The position numbers were made by a program, and so were the translations under genes. Below the pieces are notes generated by a model that saw nothing but the letters and a program-made list of their open reading frames with translations, had not been told where the DNA came from and ran no database searches. Positions 1-10,783 of a stretch of DNA of 55,227 nucleotides are shown here, one piece after another (the stretch's first letter is position 1; each line of letters opens with the position of its first letter). This DNA is from a virus. The stretch covers positions 1-55,227 of the IMG/VR virus record IMGVR_UViG_3300020455_000017. The stretch is one strand, 5' to 3'.

Positions 1-3000
1 ACCATCAACATTAAGTGTAGTATCAAAATCAACTGCACCTTTAATGTTTAGATCTCCTTCACCAACTGCATTACCAGTAGAAGAAGCAACAGTAAACTTA
101 TCTGTTGTACTATTACGAACAGCAAAGTTACCATCGACATCTACAGTTCCATTAAACTCAGCATTACCATTCTGTGTTAGTGTACCTTCAGATGTGATAT
201 CTCCTGAAGCACCTAGAACACTAAACTTAACTGTATCTCCAGAGTTCTTTTTACCTACAAATAAACCTTGACTAGCACCAGTTCCACCAACGTGTAGTGT
301 TGTGTTAATACCAGCACCACCAAAAACTCTTAAGTTAGAAGTGTTATGGTTTGAATAACTTGGAGTATATGCAGCAACAGAACCTGCTCGCATCTTGTAT
401 CTGATGGATAGATAGTTCCTTAAACCGTAGTTCTCAGTTGCGTCTTCTTGCTGGTTAAAGTCACCATTCAGGAAGATGTCACCATTAAAGAGAACGTTCT
501 TATCAAAGTATCCACCACCATCTACTCGTAATGCACCGTAGTCGGCATTCTGAATTGTATGTGGAGCACCAGATAAGATATCAGGTTCATCTGTACTTTC
601 AAGATAAACAAGTCCTGCAATATTTGCACCACCTGCAGAATCTAGATTACCGTTATCTGTATCAACAACAAACTTATCTACTCCAGCAGCAGTTTGAACT
701 TTAAAGGTTTTATTGTCTGCCTTAACTATAGTCTCATCTGATACCGTTAGAGTACCAGCAATAGCAGTATTACCAGATGCTGCTGTTATATTAAACTTAT
801 TACTATTAACATCTACATTACCTGTGACGGCAAGAACACCTGCCATAGTAAGGTTACCAGTTGTAGATCCTGCTGTAAATTTTGCAGTACCACTTCCGTT
901 CTTCATTATGAAGTCTTTAGATGCACCTTGAATAACTACTTCATCATCAAACCTAGATGTACCATGAGTTCTGAAGTTAGTATCAACATCTAAAGTACCA
1001 CCAATATTAACATCATCTCCAATACCAACACCACCTGCTACTACTAAATCTCCAGTAGTATTTGAGGTTGAGTTAGTATTAGTTGTTAATTTTAAGTTAC
1101 CAGCGATGATCCCTGCATCTGTTCCAGCGAATACCTCTGCGGTATTTGTGGCATCGTAGACGAATGAGAACGCTCCTGAATGGCCTCCAAGATCAGCGGC
1201 CGAATCGTCGTAACCAAAGAATCCAACTCTTGCTTGTGTGTCGTAATATCTGAATTCAACTCCTCTATCCTTACCGTCATCTGAACCTGGAGCAGTATCA
1301 CCGCCAAGAGTGATAATAGGATCATCCAACGTAGTAACGGTTGAATTAACTGTCGTAGTCGTTCCATCAACTTGTAAATCCCCCATTATCTGAACTTTAC
1401 CACTAGTCGCTCTGTCATCACCAGGATCCAAGATCATAGTAGCAGCAGAGGAAGCGATATAATCTCCTTGAAGATATATGTCTTCTATTTGAACTTTACC
1501 AGCAGCGTCTGATGCAGTGATAGTAACTGTATTTTCTGCAGTTACTACAACACCACTAGCACCAGTGCCAGCATTAGTTGCTAAAATACTTAATGTTCTA
1601 GCGGATGTTGAGTTCTGTGTAGTCTGGAATGTTAGATTACCATCTCCAGTCTTGTCTAAAGTTTGTGCAACAGCACCATCCAAAGTAATATCTGGATCAC
1701 TAAAGTATGATCTTACATTGACATCGATCTCACCAGCACTACTATCGCCAGTGTTATTAGCACCAAACAGAAGATTACCTGAAGTATCATTGACCTTTAT
1801 ATAATTTAAATAATTAAAACCTCTATAACCAGATGTTGCTGTGAGTTCCTGATCTAATTCAAAATTCTCTACAGTATTTCCATCAGCAAAACCGATACGT
1901 CTATTTTGTAGTTGAGTATTATCAACCCCATTAGCAGAAATAGTGACATGACCTGCTGCAGATACGTCAAAATCTTCCTGTGCGAATGACGCTAATCCTT
2001 TTTGTTTAGTTGTAACTGCACCAAGATATCTCCAAGATCCAGCATCAGTAGCATCTGAATGAGTTGGAGCACCAGCACCAGCAGCAATACCTGCTATTGC
2101 TTGATAAAGTTTTGATGCATTAGTAATTTTATCATCACGAACATATGTAGTACCTGCAGCATATGCAAGTGCATCTGTTCCCTCTACAGCAGTTGCAATA
2201 GGAAGTGCTACTGATGCTGTTAGTCTACCGTAATCATCAACTGTATATGCTGTAGTATTAACAGTTTGTGATCCAGCAATAGATGTTAGAGATGCTGTGT
2301 TATAAGCAGCACCAGTAACAGCAGTTGTTATAAGATCAATTGTTGGGTTTCCAGAAAGACCACTACCATCTGTAATAGCAATTCTTGTGGCAGTACCAGC
2401 AATTGCTCTGGTTGCCATAGTACCAGTACTAGTTCTAGATATTAAACCAGTACTAGTAAGACCTGCAACAGCAACAAGGTCTAAATCATATGGTTGTGCA
2501 GATGAACCTTCTACGGTTCCATTAAGATTGTAATCAGCAAGAGTTGTTGGGTTTGTAGCATTAGTAATTCTACCCTTTGCATCTACAGTAAGTTTTGTAT
2601 ATGTACCTGTAGGTGTTGCAGTACCATCATAATGAGGTAGTGTTGATACTAAACCTAATGCTGAGTTTAATGTTAGGTTTGCAGAACCATCGAATACACC
2701 AGATGATTGTACATCCCCAGAGAGTTGAATTTGTCTAGTTGAAGCAAGACGTGTAGCAGTTGAAGCGTTACCAATTAGAGTTGACGTTATAGTACCAGCA
2801 GAAAAATTGCCGTCTGCGTCTCTCTGTACTAACGTATTTGCTGTATTAGATGTTGATTCAACTGGTCTCTCGTATCTCAAAGAGTTCCATGCTGAAACAC
2901 CATCGCCAAGTTTAAATCGGCCTGTGTCTAATTCTATCCCTAATTCACCTTGTGCCAATGTAGGGTTTGAGTTTGCCCATTCCTGAGCACCACCTCGTCT

Positions 3001-3021
3001 TAACTGTATTCTATTTGCCAT
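1..3021 (-). CDS. Tail-fibre-like virion protein, partial (C-terminus outside window)
   Basis: An open frame of 1007 codons starts with ATG at 3021 and is still open at base 1, so the C-terminus is missing. The N-terminus (MANRIQLRRGGAQEWANSN, then GELGIELDTGRFKLGDG) is the pattern found at the N-termini of many phage tail-fibre and tropism-determinant proteins. The rest is low-complexity, rich in Gly, Thr, Asn and Asp, with recurring phrases such as GNLTMAGVLAVTGNV and GDLVVAGGVGIGDDV. These look like a repetitive beta fold typical of trimeric fibres. It lies downstream of the baseplate genes and has its own late-type promoter. The fibre role is inferred from the N-terminus, composition and position; no receptor-binding tip can be seen. 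Confidence 0.75.
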   Translation of the reverse strand, partial: MANRIQLRRGGAQEWANSNPTLAQGELGIELDTGRFKLGDGVSAWNSLRYERPVESTSNTANTLVQRDADGNFSAGTITSTLIGNASTATRLASTRQIQLSGDVQSSGVFDGSANLTLNSALGLVSTLPHYDGTATPTGTYTKLTVDAKGRITNATNPTTLADYNLNGTVEGSSAQPYDLDLVAVAGLTSTGLISRTSTGTMATRAIAGTATRIAITDGSGLSGNPTIDLITTAVTGAAYNTASLTSIAGSQTVNTTAYTVDDYGRLTASVALPIATAVEGTDALAYAAGTTYVRDDKITNASKLYQAIAGIAAGAGAPTHSDATDAGSWRYLGAVTTKQKGLASFAQEDFDVSAAGHVTISANGVDNTQLQNRRIGFADGNTVENFELDQELTATSGYRGFNYLNYIKVNDTSGNLLFGANNTGDSSAGEIDVNVRSYFSDPDITLDGAVAQTLDKTGDGNLTFQTTQNSTSARTLSILATNAGTGASGVVVTAENTVTITASDAAGKVQIEDIYLQGDYIASSAATMILDPGDDRATSGKVQIMGDLQVDGTTTTVNSTVTTLDDPIITLGGDTAPGSDDGKDRGVEFRYYDTQARVGFFGYDDSAADLGGHSGAFSFVYDATNTAEVFAGTDAGIIAGNLKLTTNTNSTSNTTGDLVVAGGVGIGDDVNIGGTLDVDTNFRTHGTSRFDDEVVIQGASKDFIMKNGSGTAKFTAGSTTGNLTMAGVLAVTGNVDVNSNKFNITAASGNTAIAGTLTVSDETIVKADNKTFKVQTAAGVDKFVVDTDNGNLDSAGGANIAGLVYLESTDEPDILSGAPHTIQNADYGALRVDGGGYFDKNVLFNGDIFLNGDFNQQEDATENYGLRNYLSIRYKMRAGSVAAYTPSYSNHNTSNLRVFGGAGINTTLHVGGTGASQGLFVGKKNSGDTVKFSVLGASGDITSEGTLTQNGNAEFNGTVDVDGNFAVRNSTTDKFTVASSTGNAVGEGDLNIKGAVDFDTTLNVDG

Positions 3022-3055
3022 TTTATTGGAACAACTCTATAAAACATGCTTCTCA

Positions 3056-3065
3056 GTTATTTATG
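3056..3065 (-). promoter_or_regulatory. T4-type late promoter candidate
   Basis: The minus strand reads CATAAATAAC, close to the T4 late core TATAAATA, 35-44 nt upstream of the fibre-like gene start at 3021 and just after a terminator. The same core recurs at 12342-12350 and 44409-44417. Transcription start not shown. Confidence 0.55.
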
Positions 3066-3070
3066 TCATT

Positions 3071-3096
3071 AAAAAGGGGGAACTTAATCCCCCTTT
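3071..3096 (-). terminator. Rho-independent terminator
   Basis: On the minus strand an 8-bp stem (AAAGGGGG / CCCCCTTT, 3089-3096 and 3073-3080) with an 8-nt loop runs into a T tract (3071-3075). It starts 2 nt after the stop of the 92 aa gene. It separates the baseplate transcript from the fibre-like gene, which then has its own promoter. Confidence 0.85.
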
Positions 3097-3098
3097 AA

Positions 3099-3377
3099 TT
3101 ATTCTTCAGTTGTAACGTTATCCACCGTTTCTTCTTGTGGATTATAATAAGTTAATGCTTCTATAGCACCTTGTAATTTAAGTGCTATAATTTCATTTTC
3201 TTTAAGTTTGTCTGAAATCTGCTTATTCTCATTAAGGATATTTTTTAATCTATCTTGAAAATTCTTGAGCATCTCATCCTGAGATACCTTTTCTACAGGA
3301 GTTCCAGTTTCAGAAACTGGTGTAGTAGGTACATTAGGTGTAGCAGGGGCATCTATTGATGCAGTAGTCGTTGGCAT
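3099..3377 (-). CDS. Small coiled-coil protein, unknown function
   Basis: 92 codons. Residues 1-30 are Pro/Thr/Val-rich and probably disordered. Residues 33-75 are charged and helical with a heptad-like pattern (LKNFQDRLKNILNENKQISD), consistent with a coiled coil, followed by an acidic tail. It starts 2 nt after the stop of the upstream 75 aa coiled-coil gene and ends at a strong terminator, so it closes the late baseplate transcript. The two adjacent coiled-coil proteins may act together, for example as small virion or chaperone-like accessories of the neighbouring fibre, but no family is recognised. Confidence 0.75.
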   Translation of the reverse strand: MPTTTASIDAPATPNVPTTPVSETGTPVEKVSQDEMLKNFQDRLKNILNENKQISDKLKENEIIALKLQGAIEALTYYNPQEETVDNVTTEE

Positions 3378-3379
3378 AA

Positions 3380-3607
3380 TTAAGTCCTTTCTTTGTTAGC
3401 TAACTGGGTTAAGAGGGCTTTTATCTCACCCATATCAGATTTTAGCGTAGAAACATCATTTTGTAAAGCCTGATATTCTTCTTCTTTATTCCGATCTGCC
3501 TTATACATCTTCATATATTTTTCATATGCCTTAGTATCGGCAGATTGAATAGCACCAGTGGTGGTGTCTTTCCACCACCCATCATGATTTTCAATTGGTT
3601 GTTTCAT
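3380..3607 (-). CDS. Small coiled-coil protein, unknown function
   Basis: 75 codons. The N-terminal 20 residues contain GWWKDTTTGAIQSAD. Residues 30-72 are a charged helix with leucine spacing suitable for a coiled coil (LQNDVSTLKSDMGEIKALLT). The start codon shares one base with the stop of the 2390 aa virion gene (TAATG), so translation is probably coupled. A role with the large protein upstream or the fibre-like protein downstream is plausible from order alone. Function unknown. Confidence 0.75.
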   Translation of the reverse strand: MKQPIENHDGWWKDTTTGAIQSADTKAYEKYMKMYKADRNKEEEYQALQNDVSTLKSDMGEIKALLTQLANKERT

Positions 3608-6600
3608 TAGATAGCAAGTGCAATCGCTCTTAGGTCACTTATTCTTGGGATAGATGCTTGGTTAGCAGACACAAACAATACCTTAATTTGATATTGTGTG
3701 AAGTCTAATCCAGAAACCTCATAATCATATTCCCTATACTCTTCCAATTCTGTTGTGTTTGGAATAGTTGCATCATTAGTTGGGAAGAACTCAAATCCAT
3801 ATTTCTCAATGGAGTCAGTTGATCCAGATGGCAATACTCTATATAGAGGTTTAATAAGTGTATCTGGTGGACGGTATCCCGAAAATATTAGTTTGATAGA
3901 TGAAGATGGATTTGTTAGATCAGCAATCTTAGTTATATAAGCAGCTTCATGCTCATCACCAACTGGTAACTTAGCAGAATCTACATTACTTGGATTATTA
4001 ATCCTATTAGATGTCAAGATAATAGACATTCTATCAGTATCAATAATTGGTGAAACGTTGCTATCAGTACTTGTTAGATTTAAATCTAATCTAAATGATT
4101 TCGCACCACCCAATTCTGTTGATTCATTAATATTTGAACATATTAATTGAGGACTTATGAACTCATTACTACGATTAATCAGAACATCATAGAACTTACC
4201 ATTATTACTGAATGAATTCTGACTTAGAGTAACACCATTATTAATAGAAGTTCCACTAATTGAATTAACCCTACCTGTCATATCCGTATTAGGTAATAGA
4301 ACCTTTTGAACAGAAGGTGTTACATATTCATACTGTATATTCTGAGAAGCAAGTATCGAAGATCCACCTGACTTAATTCCTTGTATAGCAATAGAAGTCG
4401 TTACTAGATCATATGAATCTAGGGTTGGTGTCTGTAATGCTGTATGTGTCTTATTAAGTTCTGTCAATGGTATACCATCTAAGTTGTAACATTCGACAAT
4501 AGATTCGTCTGCTTGTGTTACAGCAGTTCCTGATACACCTCTTTCATAAACAGTAATTGTTTTACCGTCATTACTAATGGCACTGTAAGACATAATCTCA
4601 TCATTGATCTTAATGTATGCAACGTTAGATGCACTTATTGCAACTCCATTAATAATCTTATGGAACGCACTAGCATCATTAACCTGTAAACTGGTATCAC
4701 CTGCAGCAATTGCAGATGTTAAATATGTTGGTGTAACTTCAGATTCTATACCAGAGATAATGACGTTGTTATCTAAATCATGCATAGCATGGTTAGAATG
4801 GAATACTCTAATCTTTCTTTGAGAACTTGTATATGTTGGTGAAGTTCCTACGAAAGCATCAGCAACTGCAGAAGCAACGATAGTATCACCACTATAAGTT
4901 ATAGAACCCACAGTTGCAGTTTTTGAGGATAGAGCACCAGTAATAGTTTCAGTAGATGCAGTAAAGTCAGTAGAAACATACTTAAGTGTAAGTGTATTTG
5001 TACCAGCAGTCCAAGTAACAACTTCTGCAGTAGGAGCAGTAGCTGAGTTACCAGTGATTGTTTCTCCAACCGTGAAGTCACCTGATGCACCAGTTACTAC
5101 CATAGTAGCAAGTGCTTTGGATGAAACAACTCTATTGGAAATAACACCACCAGTATTAGAACCAGCAGCCCAAGTACCTGAAATATCATTAATAGTTAAG
5201 AGAACTGCAGATCCACTAGATCCAACTGAAGTAACTGTACCTTCAGCATTAGTAGTCTTCTGATAAAGTCTAGATCCAACTGTATATGGAAGGTTGTTAG
5301 CATTCATTACCAACTGCAATTCTGGTTGGAATGTTTGTATAGCATCTGTTTGAAGAACTACTTGTCCTCCATTACCCCTATCTAATGAAGCATTGTTTAA
5401 AACTAATTGTGAATTAACGCTAGTATTAAAGACTGCTCTGTTAACAATAAACTTCATGTCCTCATACTGATCAGCAGTCCATGTTGATGCGTTCTGTGAT
5501 TTAAACAGAACACCAGCATAAGGTTGTTCAGATATAGTTCTATCTCCAGTAATATCCAATTCACCCATCCTAGAAATCCAAACTTGATAAGAGTTAGAGT
5601 CTGATAAGAGAACGAAACAATGTTCTTGAGACTGTGGTATATAAACTGGTGCTTGGAAGGTAAACTTCGTAGCAATAGAACCTGTCTCAGAGATTTGAAT
5701 ATTATCAGGATTTAATGTAGTATCAGAAAATGGTAAAATTGATGTAGTTGGATATCCATTTTCCATAGAACGTATCTGCATGGAAATAGGAATATTAGCA
5801 TCCTTAGCATTAAAGTAAACATCAACTGAAGTTACATATGAACCACCTTCCTCGTCAATAATAAAGGACTGTGCAAGAGGGTCATACCAACCAACCTGAC
5901 GTGTTTCTGTTCTGACTGTATTTCTACTTTCAGTTTGAGTTACAGTGTCAGTAACAACATCAGCATTTCTTACAGCAAGTATATTTTCTTGAATAGTTTC
6001 AAGAGTACCTGTTGCTTGATAATCTGCTTGTGCAGATGATGAAACAGTTCCCCCTGTTCTAGAATCTGTAGCACTTGTTGTAAATCTAAGAACTCTAGTA
6101 CCAGTTGCCCAACGTGGGTTTGTATCTACATTTGCTGGTGGAATGAATAAACTTCCTCTATATTGTCCTCTTCTGTCAGTAATAAATCTACGATCTCTAA
6201 CTACTGCTCTAGCACCAGAAGTACCTAATAATACTTCACCAACTTGCATGTTACCGTAGTAAGTACCTGTTGCTTGTGCAGCAAGTGATACAGTATCAAT
6301 ATTTAAGAATGCTGTAGTAGAAGAATAAGAACTTGCTAATTCAGTATCATCATATGGATTGAATTTGTAGTAGTCATCAGGAGCTGCAACTTTCAATTTG
6401 CATCCACTAGTAAGACCTGTTACTGTTTCACCAACAACAAATGGTGTTGAGTTTGTTCTAGCATCAGTTGTACTATCCTTAATAAGTTCAATAATCTTAG
6501 GTGTGAAGTAGTCATTAACTGATTGTCCATCAAAGAATGAGAAGAATGAAGTTCTAGGCTTCATACGTACAACACTAACATCAATGTTTCTGGAACGGAT

Positions 6601-9600
6601 CCAAGGTGTAGATGTTCTAGAAACAACTGTATCTCCTTGAGAAATTCTATCAATTCTGGGTACAACTCTTGTTCTAACACCAGCTCTTGTCTGTCTAGAA
6701 GGTACGGTTATTCTTGTAGTTTCATCAACTGCAAGTCCACCACCCCAATCACTACGTCTACTTGTATTTCTTCTTCCTAATGATTCTCTCGTTCCCGATC
6801 CTGTCCATGTAGTTTCCCATGAACCCCACTGAGTTCCAGCAAATCCATTTTGATCTGTATTCAATCTTTCTGTTGTATCTCTAAAGTCACCTTCTATACT
6901 TTGAACAGCTTCAGGTAATCTATTAGTATCAACCCAGTCATCTGATGCTGGAGTTAAATCAATACGTCCGATGTATGTAAAGACGTTAAATGGGTTAACG
7001 TTTTCAGTCCTAGATGCATATGGTTGTGTTATTAATGCTTCTTCTGTATATGGAAGGGTAACAACAGGACCAGTCTTCTGATAATTTTGAGATAATGTTT
7101 CATTAATAATCAATGAAACGTTTGTTGTGAAGTGAGATGGACGTGCAACACCTTCCCTAAAGTCTAGAGATGCACCCCAATCTTCTGATTTGAGGTTTGA
7201 TTTTGAATGATCTGTAAAATCATCTACAAGGAAACCATTCTTCAAACGGTTCTTACCAGAAGCATCAGTAACTTCAATGTTGAAGGTATCTGTCTCCAAC
7301 ATATTGAGAGATGTAAAATATTCAACCTGATCAAGACGTTTTTCTAGAGCACCAATGTCTCTCATAGTAAATCTCTTATGATCAGATTTAGCTATAGATA
7401 CATCTTTATTTGGATTAAATCCATATGGTGCATGTCTTAATATTCCTAAGAGCATACCATCATTAAGGTTATCTGGTTCAGAAGGATTTTCTGAAGACTT
7501 ACCTTTAATGATTTGGAATTTACCATTAGGTAGTAAATATAGTTTATCAATTCTAGCAAGATACCAATCAAAGTCACACTTAAAGTTGCTATTGAGTTTT
7601 GGTATATCAAATAATGTAGCAGCAGGAGTACCTGAAGTTGGAAATACTCTTGACTTAAAGTCAAACGTAGAACAGTTTACATATGCTGGTGAAGCAACGG
7701 TTCCTGTTCCAGTATATAAGTTCTTGACACCTGGACGGAAGTCCAAGAAGTCAGCCATAAACCTATTCTCAAATATATTGATATTCTTATAATCAGTTTC
7801 TAAGTAAGACTGACCACCAAAGTAATCTCCAGTAGCAGAATGACTATAGTAATCTATAACGATTTTTAACTTTCTAATTGGTTGAACAAATCCTTTCTTT
7901 CTAGTTAATCTAGCACAAGTATACATGAATGGTGTTTGACCATTATCTACAATATATCGATCTGTAATTACTTTAGAACCTGCTACAACAGATCCAACAG
8001 AATCATTGATAATTCCACTAATAGCAGCACCTGCAGTATTGAAACCATTAACAGTTTCACCAGATGTGAATGCACCAGATAGATAAACGATTGTTAGTTT
8101 TAAAGTACTTGAGTTAAAATCAACTACTGTTGCCCTTGCTTTGGAAGTTCTACCAGTTACAACTGTTCCTACAGCAAAGAATGTAGGTTCAACTAAAGTA
8201 ACAGATGGTATTACTGGATCACTATCATCTAATGATTCATACACAGCATGAACTTTATAAGAATCTACTAGACCAAGAGATACATCTTTATCTTGTATTC
8301 TTGTTCCATATAAGTTTGAATATGTTAAACCGTAATTTATCTTATCTAAATTCTTAGTAGTCTTATTGACTTTTAAGATAAACATTTTCTGTAACGCCTT
8401 TGTCTTTCTCTGCGTTACGTTCTTAGAAATTGTTGCTGTTACCTTAACAGATGATATATTTGTTAGGTTATCTATCTGAATAGTAGTTCTTTCAGAAGAT
8501 GTGAAAGAAGTATATCCTAAAGCACCAGAGTTTGCTATATCAATAGGTATTTGATCACCAGCAGGATAAGTACCGTTAGTACTACCGAGTACAGTAATAG
8601 TATAATTCTGATCTGTTATTGGTTCAAACTGCTCATTTTCAGGAAGGGTTATGGAGATAGAACTTGATGCAACAGTTTGAGCATCAAAGGTTCTTCTACA
8701 AACCATAGATTCATCAGAAATACTCTTAACATATGGTTTAGTTAGAGCACTGAATAGATCTGCATTTTCAGTTTGATTTAATTTAGATCTATATCTTACC
8801 ATTACAGTATAAGTTCCTGCAGTAGGAGCAGCACCACCAGCACCAGGAGTAACATTAACAGTTTGAGCTTGATAGTTGAATATTGTAGATACGTTTGAAG
8901 ATGCTAAGTTAGTAGGATCTACAAAATCAACATCAACATACTTAGTCTCAGAGAAGTAAATTCTATCACCTGGTCTTAAATCAGATGCAAAATTAGAATT
9001 TAAACCAGTAATCTTTTCAGAACCACCAGTCGCATCATAGGTAAATGTAGCACCTTGAAGGAATAGTGCATCTTCTAAACGAACATCACAAGTAAATTCT
9101 ACAGCAGTAGTACCTTCATCTTTACCAACAATCTGTCTGGTATCTGAATATTTGTATGTGTGAACATTAGTAATCGTATCTAATTGTTCACCATCTAAAA
9201 GTAAATACTCACTAGCAGCAAATGTTCCTTCTACTTGATACAAGTTTATATGAGTTGCTGCAGTTACAGCATCAATTAAATAACCTCTTGCACCAGTTGT
9301 TGCACCAACAACTATTGATCCTTGAGCAATAGTCTTAGCAGAATTCAACTGAATTGTAGTTACCATTTGTACATCAAACAGATTTAATTTATACCTGTCA
9401 TCAGTATTACCAAATGTCGTATCTGGATTACTTACATATTCACATGAAGCAACTCTAGCATAACCAATAAGATTACCAGCAGCAGTTCCAGCACTTGCTG
9501 TTAAAGTATCACGTAATTCTAAAGTTTGATATGCATTAGTAATTGTAGATCCAGCAACATTAGGGAAACCAAATAGGTTTTCTATAGTAGACCAGTTTCC

Positions 9601-10779
9601 AAGTTCAAATGCTATGTTAGTGTTCTGTGCAGAATCCGTTTCTCTTGGTTTTATTAAGTCAATGTAGGTTGGTGCTGTAGTCTTAACTCTATAACCCCTT
9701 ACATACGCAATACCAGGTCCAATTTCAACAGAGTAATTAGATTCAGTAGCAGTTGCACCACCACTTGTAATATCTCCAATGGAATAAACACCATTATTAA
9801 ATCCATCATTGAGGTTTTCCCTCATACTGATTTGGAAATCTTTTACAACATAGTCACCATTTTCTTCAAATGTTCTTAAGGCAAGACTTTTCTCTAATTC
9901 ATCGTAAGCACTACGATCAACAATCTTCTCAACCTTATTACCATTAAGTCTTAGTAATTCTATAAAGTCCTTATCAGCATCATCTGTAAGTAATTTTTTA
10001 ATTAAGTTTGTTGTTACTCTGAACCTATGAGCACCAGGAGCAGCATAATTAGATGTTCCTGCAGCGTTATCATTGAGGCTAAGGTCATCTTCTGGGGTAA
10101 CAATTGACTCGAGGATTTCAAGTCCAATTCTATATTTTGGTGAAGTTCCATATTGATCAAGAAGGATATATTGATAGGGTACGTCTACAAAGAACCCTCT
10201 AATAAAGTATACACCAGATTGTACATAAGCAACAGATCCTGTTTGAATTGCTGAAGTAGGTAACAACTGTGCAAATGGTGAACCAACTTCAATCAAAGTA
10301 GTTCCAAAAGTAATTTCACTTTCAGTAATTAACTGTTCATTATTTGAAAATGTATCTTGATTTAATGCAGCACCACCAGATTCAATATACTTTACATATA
10401 TTGTAATGTAGCTTTTGTCAGATTCAGCAGCAGATATACTATAAAGGACTTTGGCTTTAACACCAGAAGTCAAACCTGTAATAATTTTACCTGTAAGTTG
10501 ACTACGATAATTCTCAACATCAGCACCAAGAAAACTTTCTTGAAGCATGATACAGTCAACATTTAAGTCATAACCAACCTGACCTGGTATGACCATTGCA
10601 CCATCTTTAAAGGTATGAGAACCAATGTTCTCAACCTGATTTTGCATGATGCTTTGCATCGTGGATAGTTCTCTTGCCTGTATAGGAAATCCAGGTCGGA
10701 ACAGCACTCGATAAAAGTTTTTACTTTTATCAAAGTCGTCGTAATACGGGGTGACGTTTAAGTTAGTATTTTGTGCCAT
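3607..10779 (-). CDS. 2390 aa virion structural protein (DUF4815-like N-terminus)
   Basis: The N-terminus (NVTPYYDDFDKSKNFYRVLF, then FPIQARELSTMQSIMQNQVE and GSHTFKDGAMVIPGQVGYD) matches what I recall of the DUF4815 proteins of T4-like marine phages, roughly the first 550-620 residues. The middle and C-terminal parts hold repeated beta modules of the form VxGxTSGAxAxVxD, for example near residues 100, 500, 880 and 1400. An Arg/Thr/Ser-rich stretch lies near residues 1300-1400. No enzyme motif is visible. It follows gp8 by 4 nt in the late operon. Position and size suggest a peripheral baseplate or fibre-connector component; the exact role is inferred. Confidence 0.8.
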   Translation of the reverse strand: MAQNTNLNVTPYYDDFDKSKNFYRVLFRPGFPIQARELSTMQSIMQNQVENIGSHTFKDGAMVIPGQVGYDLNVDCIMLQESFLGADVENYRSQLTGKIITGLTSGVKAKVLYSISAAESDKSYITIYVKYIESGGAALNQDTFSNNEQLITESEITFGTTLIEVGSPFAQLLPTSAIQTGSVAYVQSGVYFIRGFFVDVPYQYILLDQYGTSPKYRIGLEILESIVTPEDDLSLNDNAAGTSNYAAPGAHRFRVTTNLIKKLLTDDADKDFIELLRLNGNKVEKIVDRSAYDELEKSLALRTFEENGDYVVKDFQISMRENLNDGFNNGVYSIGDITSGGATATESNYSVEIGPGIAYVRGYRVKTTAPTYIDLIKPRETDSAQNTNIAFELGNWSTIENLFGFPNVAGSTITNAYQTLELRDTLTASAGTAAGNLIGYARVASCEYVSNPDTTFGNTDDRYKLNLFDVQMVTTIQLNSAKTIAQGSIVVGATTGARGYLIDAVTAATHINLYQVEGTFAASEYLLLDGEQLDTITNVHTYKYSDTRQIVGKDEGTTAVEFTCDVRLEDALFLQGATFTYDATGGSEKITGLNSNFASDLRPGDRIYFSETKYVDVDFVDPTNLASSNVSTIFNYQAQTVNVTPGAGGAAPTAGTYTVMVRYRSKLNQTENADLFSALTKPYVKSISDESMVCRRTFDAQTVASSSISITLPENEQFEPITDQNYTITVLGSTNGTYPAGDQIPIDIANSGALGYTSFTSSERTTIQIDNLTNISSVKVTATISKNVTQRKTKALQKMFILKVNKTTKNLDKINYGLTYSNLYGTRIQDKDVSLGLVDSYKVHAVYESLDDSDPVIPSVTLVEPTFFAVGTVVTGRTSKARATVVDFNSSTLKLTIVYLSGAFTSGETVNGFNTAGAAISGIINDSVGSVVAGSKVITDRYIVDNGQTPFMYTCARLTRKKGFVQPIRKLKIVIDYYSHSATGDYFGGQSYLETDYKNINIFENRFMADFLDFRPGVKNLYTGTGTVASPAYVNCSTFDFKSRVFPTSGTPAATLFDIPKLNSNFKCDFDWYLARIDKLYLLPNGKFQIIKGKSSENPSEPDNLNDGMLLGILRHAPYGFNPNKDVSIAKSDHKRFTMRDIGALEKRLDQVEYFTSLNMLETDTFNIEVTDASGKNRLKNGFLVDDFTDHSKSNLKSEDWGASLDFREGVARPSHFTTNVSLIINETLSQNYQKTGPVVTLPYTEEALITQPYASRTENVNPFNVFTYIGRIDLTPASDDWVDTNRLPEAVQSIEGDFRDTTERLNTDQNGFAGTQWGSWETTWTGSGTRESLGRRNTSRRSDWGGGLAVDETTRITVPSRQTRAGVRTRVVPRIDRISQGDTVVSRTSTPWIRSRNIDVSVVRMKPRTSFFSFFDGQSVNDYFTPKIIELIKDSTTDARTNSTPFVVGETVTGLTSGCKLKVAAPDDYYKFNPYDDTELASSYSSTTAFLNIDTVSLAAQATGTYYGNMQVGEVLLGTSGARAVVRDRRFITDRRGQYRGSLFIPPANVDTNPRWATGTRVLRFTTSATDSRTGGTVSSSAQADYQATGTLETIQENILAVRNADVVTDTVTQTESRNTVRTETRQVGWYDPLAQSFIIDEEGGSYVTSVDVYFNAKDANIPISMQIRSMENGYPTTSILPFSDTTLNPDNIQISETGSIATKFTFQAPVYIPQSQEHCFVLLSDSNSYQVWISRMGELDITGDRTISEQPYAGVLFKSQNASTWTADQYEDMKFIVNRAVFNTSVNSQLVLNNASLDRGNGGQVVLQTDAIQTFQPELQLVMNANNLPYTVGSRLYQKTTNAEGTVTSVGSSGSAVLLTINDISGTWAAGSNTGGVISNRVVSSKALATMVVTGASGDFTVGETITGNSATAPTAEVVTWTAGTNTLTLKYVSTDFTASTETITGALSSKTATVGSITYSGDTIVASAVADAFVGTSPTYTSSQRKIRVFHSNHAMHDLDNNVIISGIESEVTPTYLTSAIAAGDTSLQVNDASAFHKIINGVAISASNVAYIKINDEIMSYSAISNDGKTITVYERGVSGTAVTQADESIVECYNLDGIPLTELNKTHTALQTPTLDSYDLVTTSIAIQGIKSGGSSILASQNIQYEYVTPSVQKVLLPNTDMTGRVNSISGTSINNGVTLSQNSFSNNGKFYDVLINRSNEFISPQLICSNINESTELGGAKSFRLDLNLTSTDSNVSPIIDTDRMSIILTSNRINNPSNVDSAKLPVGDEHEAAYITKIADLTNPSSSIKLIFSGYRPPDTLIKPLYRVLPSGSTDSIEKYGFEFFPTNDATIPNTTELEEYREYDYEVSGLDFTQYQIKVLFVSANQASIPRISDLRAIALAI

Positions 10780-10783
10780 TCGT